From: Simmondsia chinensis
Taxonomy: Eukaryota; Streptophyta; Magnoliopsida; Caryophyllales; Simmondsiaceae
Direction: 5' to 3'
Assembly: GCA_018398585.1 (NCBI GenBank)
Contig: JAGTTD010000011.1
Span: 21,494,926-21,558,925, forward strand
Length of the DNA: 64,000 nucleotides
This document shows, one piece after another, positions 57,448-64,000 of this stretch (its first letter is position 1; each line of letters starts with the position of its first letter). A program made the position numbers and the translations under genes. Below the pieces are notes generated by a model. The model saw only the letters and a list, made by a program, of their open reading frames with translations. It did not search any database and was not told the origin of the DNA.

Positions 57448-57741
57448 ATTAGGGGGCAGGATCGACGATGGGGGGAATGGACACAAAGACAGGGACAGAA
57501 GACGACGAAAATGAGGAAATTTATTGATTGTAAAATTTGAACATAGTTTTAGTACAAAATAGAAATTGAAAATACAAGCATAAGATTAAAATACATATGA
57601 AACTTACAGATATTGAGGCGGAAGTACAACACTGGAATAAAAATTTACAAGGAAAAATTTTTCCTAGTGTCCATTTATTTTCTTGAATTCCTGGAATTAG
57701 CCCTCCAATTCGCTCTGCCTTGTAAGAAGCTGGAAGTCCCC
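57448..57741 (-). terminator. Terminal repeat with splice-donor-like site and poly(A) signal (M4/A3)
   Basis: AATAAA lies at 57520-57525 and GTAAGT at 57602-57607 (minus strand). This is the boundary region between component A copy A3 and component B copy M4. Confidence 0.78.
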
Positions 57742-58061
57742 ATTTATTGGCGAAGTAGCAACCGGATTTGAAATGAAATCCGCGACCCCGGACTTGAAAT
57801 GAAATTTTGAATTCCGAACAGTGACCAGATATAATTGAATCTTGAATTTGGCACATGCCATAACTATGCAACTTTTGAAATAATTGCCATCCGTCCTTTT
57901 GAATTTATGAGCAGCACTTTGCAACTTTGAATTTTGCCATCCGTCCTTTTATTACTATGCAACTATTTGAATTATTTGAGTTACTATGCAACTTTGAAAA
58001 TTTTGCCATCTACATTACTGTAGGCTTTGAATTTGAAGTACATGGAAGTAAATTTGAAATA
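57742..58061 (-). promoter_or_regulatory. Promoter downstream of component A, TATA box altered
   Basis: The TATA position reads AATAAAT (57742-57748) instead of TATAAAT. Upstream GTTGCAtAGTAa repeats are present. Apart from that change it is the same promoter as that of component B units, so both components share control sequences. Confidence 0.7.
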
Positions 58062-59261
58062 CTAAAATAAATTGAACGGGTCACTTTGACTGGAACTGAT
58101 ATCATCATTATCATCATCAGAGGAGGAATTTTGAATTTGTTGAAGGAGTTGAGCCAGAACTTCTTTTGAAATTTTTGTTGTGGATTTGGACTTTGTAGAA
58201 TTTGAGGGTGAAGCCTTTTTAGGATGAGATTTTGAAGGGGTTTTAAGAATGCCTTGAGAATCATGACTTCAAATTTGAATGGGTTTATTTTTATTTTTGA
58301 AGAATTTTGATAAAGAATCAGTGGTACAATCACGTTCAAGAACATATTTATCCCACCATTTTATTTTGAATTCTCGAACCAGAGAAAAAGGATATGGTTG
58401 TTCCAGAAATTGAGCTTTCTTGAAAGACCAACAAAGTATCCAAGGAATTTGAAAATTTGAATGAAAATTTATAATTGAATTTAGAAGATCATCCTCTGAG
58501 TGTTTTGAGTAAATATTTAATAAGGCTTGAGCATTTGTAGGGAATATGTCAGTAGTGCTTCCGAAAAAGCGCCACCATTCATAAAACCATGCAGGAAAAG
58601 TTCTTGATTTTTTCTGAAATTGAAAGAACCAAGAATGATCAAAAGGTCGGAATAGAAAAGTTCTAAACCAAGCCATTTTGTAATCTTGGTAAGTGTAACC
58701 AGTTGGAATAAAAATTTGAGAAAATTATTTTGAAGTAAAAGCAGTGTAGCCAAAATCTTTGATATCCCAAACATTTAAAATTCTGCATTTTGAATATTGG
58801 GTTTGTCCCTTATCACATTTTTCATGTTTAAGAAGGGCAGAACCTGAATCAACCAAAATAAATTAATAGAACTTTTAGGTTCTTTGAATATGATCTGGAA
58901 GCCATTGAAAATTGTCGGGAAAAGTTGCTTTGACTAAGTTTTGAATTCCAGTTAAAGGAAAAGGTTCCTTTTGTTTGATGAGGAAAAGGTATTCAAGTTG
59001 AGGTTTTGAGAAATATTGATTTGTTTGAGAGAGTACAGTATTTTAGAGTCTTTGATTAAGAGATTGAGGAGGCCTAATTGAGAGAAGATTTGGAGATTTT
59101 GCAACAGCTGCAGAGAAGGAGATTGGAGGAAAGTCATCATTGAGAATTTCAAAAGGGTTTTGAACCTGGATATTGATTGAAGAAGATTGAGGATGGGGTT
59201 TGAAGGCCATTGCATAGTCTTCAGCGGATTGAATCTTTCCTTTTCCTTTGTCTTTTGACAT
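58062..59261 (-). pseudogene. ORF2 type III, full length (component A copy A3)
   Basis: This is the only complete type III ORF2, about 400 codons from ATG 59261 to the stop at 58062. Order: MSKDKGKGKIQSAEDYAMAF; Ser/Pro/Gln-rich stretch; a region with frameshifts; AWFRTFLFRPFDHSWFFQFQ; FYEWWRFFG; IPWILCWSFKKAQFLEQPYP; FKIKWWDKYVLERDC; then directly the shared LSKFFKNKNKPIQ tail ending QSDPFNLF. Its ATG overlaps the end of ORF1 in a different frame (59208-59261). An acceptor-like CTTTCCCAG stands three bases before the ATG. The length fits the roughly 50-kDa ORF2 I recall for florendoviruses, whose function is not known. Confidence 0.87.
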
Positions 59262-60560
59262 TCTCCTGGGAAAGTAATTGAATTGAATTACGGTTTCGAA
59301 GAAACTCTCTCGAGAGGAAGTCTAGTAATGAGTTATTTTCTCCTTTTATGAATTCAATTTGAAAATCAAACACAGAAAGGATAGCTTTCCATCTTGCAAA
59401 AATTTGTTTTGAAACTATATTTTTTACATTATTTTGTAAAACTTCTTTTGCAGATTTACAATCAATTCTCAAGAGGAAAGTTTTGTTATATAAATCATCT
59501 TGAAATTTTGAAGTACATAAAACAATAGATAAAACTTCTTTTTTAATTGTTGAATAACTTTTTTGGGCACCAAGCCAAAGTCCTGAATGAAATCTGATAA
59601 TTTGCTCAGGGTTGGAATCCACCTTTTGTTTGAGTATACCTCCATAACTTATATCTGGCGCATCAGTTTCTACTATGAGAAATGCTTTTTGATTTGGAAG
59701 GGCTAGGCATGGAAGGGTTTTGACTCTCTGCTTTAGTGTCTGCACTACCTTAGTATGATCCTCTGTCCAAGGAAGAGGATTCTTTTGAAGCCTTTGGTAT
59801 ACTGGTTGACACATATTGCGAAGGTTAGGGAAGAAATCAGCAACGTAATTTAAACATCCCAAAAACTTTTGTAATTGAGTTTTGTCCTTTAAATCATTTG
59901 AAAATTTGTCACCAAACTCTATTGCTCTTGCAATAGGTTTTATGGTTCCTTGAAAAATATCATGCCCTAGAAATCTTACTTTGGTTTGAAATAATTTCAT
60001 TTTTGGAGCTGAAATGACTAAACCATTTCTTTTGATAGTATTGATAGGGATCTTTAAATGTTTGAAATGTTGACCAACATTTTTTGAGAAAACCAAGATA
60101 TCATCTATGTAAACAATGATGAAATCTGTATATTGAGTAAAAATATCATTCATGATATTTTGAAATTCTGATGGAGCGTTTTTGAGTCCAAACGGCATTA
60201 CATTCCATTCATAGGACCAAATGGAACTGTAAATGTTGTTTTGTAACGATCTTTTTCATTATTTTGAATTTGCCAAAAGCCACTTTTTAAATCAAATTTT
60301 GAAAATATGTTTGAATCATGTAACCTATTTAATAGGTCTCTTTTGTTTGAAATTGGATATCTTATCCATTGAAGAACTTTGTTCAGTGGGTTGTAATTAA
60401 TAACTAATCTTGGGACTCCTCTTTCTAGTTTTGCCTGTTTGTTAACATAAAATGCAGAATAGCTCCAAGGAGATTTTGATGGTCTTATTAATTTTTTGTC
60501 TAAAAGCATTTGAATTTCATTTTTGCAATGTTCCAGTAATTCTTTGTTCATTTGAATAGG
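59208..60560 (-). pseudogene. Reverse transcriptase and RNase H of ORF1 (copy A3)
   Basis: The RT fingers and palm are open at 60551-60198 (SPWSYSAFYVNKQAKLERGV; FDLKSGFWQIQNNEKDRYKT). A small deletion at about 60215 shifts the frame. The next 325 codons (60198-59221) hold MPFGLKNAPSEFQNIMND, YIDDILVFSKN (DD codons at about 60100-60105), LNYVADFFPNLRNMCQ, and RNase H with ETDAPDISYGG, KKEVLSIVL, RIDCKSAKEVL and LLDFLSREF. The frame ends inside ORF2. The protein would convert pregenomic RNA to double-stranded DNA. With the frame break the copy is dead, but it is the most complete polymerase here. Confidence 0.94.
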
Positions 60561-61190
60561 TCTGGCTTTTGTTGGAATATTTTTTCATTAAAATCCATTT
60601 CATAAGGTAATTGAATTATATGCCTTTTCCTTTCCCCAAAAGCATTAGGGAGGTCAGAGCATACTTCTTTAATTATTTTGTTATTTAATTGAGTTATTTC
60701 CCTATTTGACTGGGTTAATTGTTTTCCAATCCTTTGATATTCTATTTCTTTTTGAAGATATTGAATATGAGTTTTCTTGTTACTAATGAGGTTTATTTGT
60801 TTGAATATTGTTGATTGTATGAGATGTATATCTCTTTGCTGAATTGGATGTAGGAATTGAAATGTTATTTTTGTATCCATGATACGAGTATGAATTCCTT
60901 CTTTAGTGACCGTAAAGGGGTATATTTGACCTATGAAAGGGGTACCTAATATAATTTGTTGTTGAAGGTCTTTGACTAAAATGAATGGTGTTTTGAAGCA
61001 TATTCCATTGTTGCAAATGTAAGAATTTGAGAGTTTGTATTTGATATTCATCTTATTTCCACTGGCTGTGTGGAGACTTTCTAATATATTTTCATAATAT
61101 TTTGATGGAACAAGTCCTTCTTGGATGCAATTAAGGTCTGCTCCTAAATCCAATAAGGCTTGAGTTTGAATTTTATAATCTTTTCAAACA
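60548..61190 (-). pseudogene. Aspartic protease of ORF1 (copy A3)
   Basis: It is open for 201 codons (61153-60548) from the active-site region to the RT linker. The motif reads LDLGAD at 61136-61153, so the serine after the catalytic D is leucine. LVKDLQQQIILGTPFIGQIY follows. An in-frame interruption lies at 61184. The lesion differs from that in copy A1 (DSEAD), showing independent decay. Confidence 0.87.
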
Positions 61191-63013
61191 TGGAGAGTTA
61201 TATAGACATACCATTTTTGATATTCTATTCTTTCGATTATTTGAAGATATTTGTCATTTGAGATTGGTTCATCTATTTTTTGAAGATTAATATTTTCTAT
61301 TTGAGTTTCTATTGGATCATTTGTTTGAGATTCTATGTATGATAGCCTTGATTCTAATTGTAAATCTTTTGATTCTAAAAGAGATAATTTTGACTTTGTT
61401 TCTAAATCTTGATATTGCATTGTTACTAATTTTGTTTGTAAATGTTTGATTTGTCCTTTTAATTCATTGATTTCTTTTTGTAAATCACTTGTTGAAATCT
61501 GTCTAAATATATTTGGTGTAGGATAGGTTTCAAATATTTGTTCTAGAGATTTGGGTTGTCTTGGTCGAGTTATTTCTTGTTCTTTGAATATAATTTCTTT
61601 TAGTTTGAGAAGATATTCTTTCCTTATTTCTTGATCTTGAATTTTTTTCTACCACATCTAAGAGGTCTTCTTTGTTTGCTCTTGTTAATACATTGATTGA
61701 TTTGATTTTTCAAGGACATAAGTTTTCACTTGAATCAGACGATGTTTCATCATTGGATATATTTTCTTGAACTTCAAATATGTAGTCTTCATTCTTTGAG
61801 CTTGAATCAGAAAGAAATAAATTCATTAATTTATTTTTTAAATCTTCATCTTCTATTTGGTTTATTTTTTTCTTTCATTTTGCATTCATTCCGGTAATGA
61901 CCAGGTTTTTTGCATTTGTAGCATATTGGAATTTTGTTTGAAACTTTGTGTGTTTTCCTTTTTGAATATTTCTTCCTATTTTTGTAATATTGAGGTGGTG
62001 GTGGTTGATCATATCTATTTCTTCTTTTCTTTTTGTAAAATTTTAGGTCTTGTTGAAACGGTTTCTTTTTGTATGGTTTTGAAGGAGGTTTGAAATTATG
62101 AATACTATATTGGGCACAGAAAGAACCTAGTTCTTTTCTTGTTTGTGCTTTTTTGAGATTGTTGCGAAGCTTTTGTTCTTGGCATAATTGTAATGCTTCT
62201 TTTTTGATAAAAGAAAATAATTGCCCGTAGGTTATATTGTACCATGGAATTGTTTGAGTTCCACAAACATCTTAAATTTTTGTCATTATTCTTTTTGCAA
62301 ATAATTTTGAAAGTCCAGTAACAAATCTTTCTTTCCAAAATGGTTGATTTGCATCTTCTCTTTTGAGTACATGAGTTAAAAACATATCTTTATATCAGCG
62401 AAAATCTTGTAAAGAGGGACATCTTAAATTGGTTAAAAATAATTTTGTTACTTCTTTTTCTTCAGTTATACTGCCAAGAAAGGCAAAAGTTAATGACCAG
62501 ATTAACGTTTCAACTGTGTCTTCCACCACTTCTTCAACGTAGGGTGAGTTAATGTCATTTGGATCAACTCTTCTTCTTTCTATATGAATATGATCAAGTA
62601 TTGATTGTTTTTCATGGGGTTGGAGAATTCTTAACCACCATGATTGAAGTTGTCCTGAGAATCCAGACAAGCAATCTGGCAGACATATGGTTTATACGTG
62701 CGGCATTAGCCGCGTCGTACGCTATTGATGCCATTGCCATTTGTTGTAGAGTATTTTTGATCTCATATTCAGATTTTTCATCTATATTCCATTCATGGAT
62801 ATCATTTCCATTGAATGATACAGAGGGAAATTGATTTCTTTCTTCAAATTGTATATCCAGAGGGGTTGGTCTTGGATAATAATTCTTTGTGGGTTGGTTT
62901 CTCCAATTATTTCTTATTCTGTTTATTGAAGATTCAATGTGTTCGATTGTATTAGTATTGAATTGTTCTTCTGTTTTTTGAATTTCTATTTCACTTAAGG
63001 ATATTGATGAAGT
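61184..63013 (-). pseudogene. Capsid protein, zinc knuckle and coiled coil of ORF1 (copy A3)
   Basis: From the A-specific start near 63013 the frame reads SLSEIEIQKTEEQFN, then PTPLDIQFEERNQFPSVSFN and EWNIDEKSEYEIKNTLQQMA, all capsid N-terminal hallmarks. The core FSGQLQSWWLRILQPHEKQS is at 62670-62600; breaks follow at about 62395 and 62272. The zinc knuckle CYKCKKPGHYRNEC is at 61882-61923. An acidic segment and a coiled coil (DLETKSKLSLLESKDLQLES) lead to the protease. The capsid would package the pregenomic RNA with RT. Component B lacks this whole segment. Confidence 0.92.
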
Positions 63014-64000
63014 TTCTTCACTTGAGACTTCATTTTCTCCTTTAGAAATTATTTGAATTGTAGGGATACTAGTTATTGAATTATCCGTTAATTTGAGTTT
63101 TTGAGTGATTCTTTCAATGATATCATTGTCAGAATTTTGTTGTTTTCTTAGTTTTATTTGTTCTTTATCTTTTTGAGTTAAATAGAATGGTTGGAAACAG
63201 GGTTGTTGAATTCCTTGAAAGAACGGGTTTGTTTGTGATTGTGGAGTTGGAAAACTCTGTTGAATAGGGTAACTTTGAGGTATGGGTTGTTAAATTGTGT
63301 AATTTATATATGTTGGTTGAGGTAATGTTTGCACTATTGGAGATTGTTCCAATTTTTGCTTATCTTTGCTATTTACTACGTTATTATGTATTGAATTTAA
63401 TTGTTCCGAAATTGTTTTGAGATTTAAAGCTTGAAAATTATTTTGTTCATAAATTTTATTTATGTCTTTGATTGTAGGTAGTGAATCACCTTTTTCCTCT
63501 CTTCCCCCACGGAAAGGAGTAGCGACTACTTCTTGATTTTGAACATTGATTATTAAATTTTTTGCAGGAGGATGAGTAGTTTGGATGATTTGTCCATCTG
63601 TTGTTAACCTTTTGGTTGTAGGGTTTGTGTTAACATTTATGAAATTTTTTATAAACGGATTTGGTATTTGATTTCTTGATGTGTATGATTCTAACCATTT
63701 GAAAAAGGGAATATTACATTTTAATTGATTCAATTCTTTGTAATAAGTTTCTCTAATTTTGAATGTTGATTCCTTTGTAAAAGTTTGAAAGTACCAATGT
63801 CTTTTAACTTTATTTTGATCAGATTCAAATTCATTGCTTAAGAATTCTTTGTTTATTGTAAAATCTTTTATTAAAACATTTATTGAAGGAGGTCTCGTTT
63901 GAGAAGCAGCTGGAGAATTTGGATTTGAAAATGAGTCATTTTGAATTACTGGTTCGGCTAGAGGGGAATTAAATCGTATTCCTCTAAACCTTGAAGTAGA
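63014..64000 (-). pseudogene. ORF1 region between MP and capsid (copy A3), cut by window edge
   Basis: It holds the post-MP domain (LKCNIPFFKWLESYTSRNQI) open at 63733-63290 with IKDINKIYEQNNFQALNLKT and the LPQPTY Pro/Gln stretch. It is nearly the same as in component B and stops matching B right after EVSSEETSS (63013). The MP itself would lie right of the window. This stretch proves that the MP-side half is shared by both components and that A once had a single long ORF1 from MP to RNase H. Confidence 0.88.

Noticed and set aside
1..64000. An intact, replication-competent virus copy
   Set aside because: Every ORF1 and ORF2 copy shows stops, frameshifts or missing parts; no unit is complete.

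Overview
The window is AT-rich plant nuclear DNA made almost entirely of endogenous pararetrovirus (family Caulimoviridae). I see no host gene. The best match is the florendovirus/petuvirus type. The evidence is a 30K-type movement protein, a capsid with a zinc knuckle, an aspartic protease, and a reverse transcriptase with a YIDD motif followed by RNase H. There is no integrase and there are no LTRs. A primer-binding site for initiator tRNA-Met (TGGTATCAGAGCC) occurs in front of nearly every leader. The host species cannot be named from the sequence. Every viral gene carries stops, frameshifts or deletions, so this is a fossil array.

Two kinds of viral unit are mixed. 'Component A' (names are mine) has ORF1 = MP, coiled coil, capsid, zinc knuckle, protease, RT, RNase H, followed by a short ORF2 (type III, about 400 codons). 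'Component B' has ORF1 = the same MP and coiled-coil part, then its own different zinc knuckle and tail, with no capsid, protease, RT or RNase H. It is followed by a long ORF2 (types I and II; type IV is a diverged, truncated relative). One B unit measures 6.04 kb from PBS to PBS (26128-32168). Component A is estimated at about 7.8 kb. Both share the same terminal region: TATA box, a GTAAGT splice-donor-like site, AATAAA, then PBS and a repeat-rich leader.

Layout: 1-5914 minus strand (end of one unit, ORF2 type IV, B ORF1, leader); 5922-10195 plus strand (B unit, head-to-head with the previous one); 10199-20135 minus strand (B ORF1, ORF2-II remnant, component A copy A1, ending in a 46-bp-arm hairpin); 20136-20366 mosaic junction; 20367-49175 plus strand (B units P2, P3, P4, fragments P5 and A2, unit P6, ORF2 fragment P7); 49176-64000 minus strand (two promoter regions, duplicated ORF2-II, B unit M4, then component A copy A3 running off the right end). 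A3 and M4 are joined head-to-tail as an A-B tandem.

If the family model holds, the promoter region would drive a terminally redundant pregenomic RNA. ORF1 would be translated from it. ORF2 may come from a spliced RNA, because a good 3' splice acceptor lies just before its ATG. Only component A encodes replication enzymes, so B would depend on A, either as a second genome segment or as a satellite. Junctions between units cluster at the PBS and contain short microhomologies and micro-mosaics. This suggests end-joining of viral DNA rather than integrase-driven insertion.
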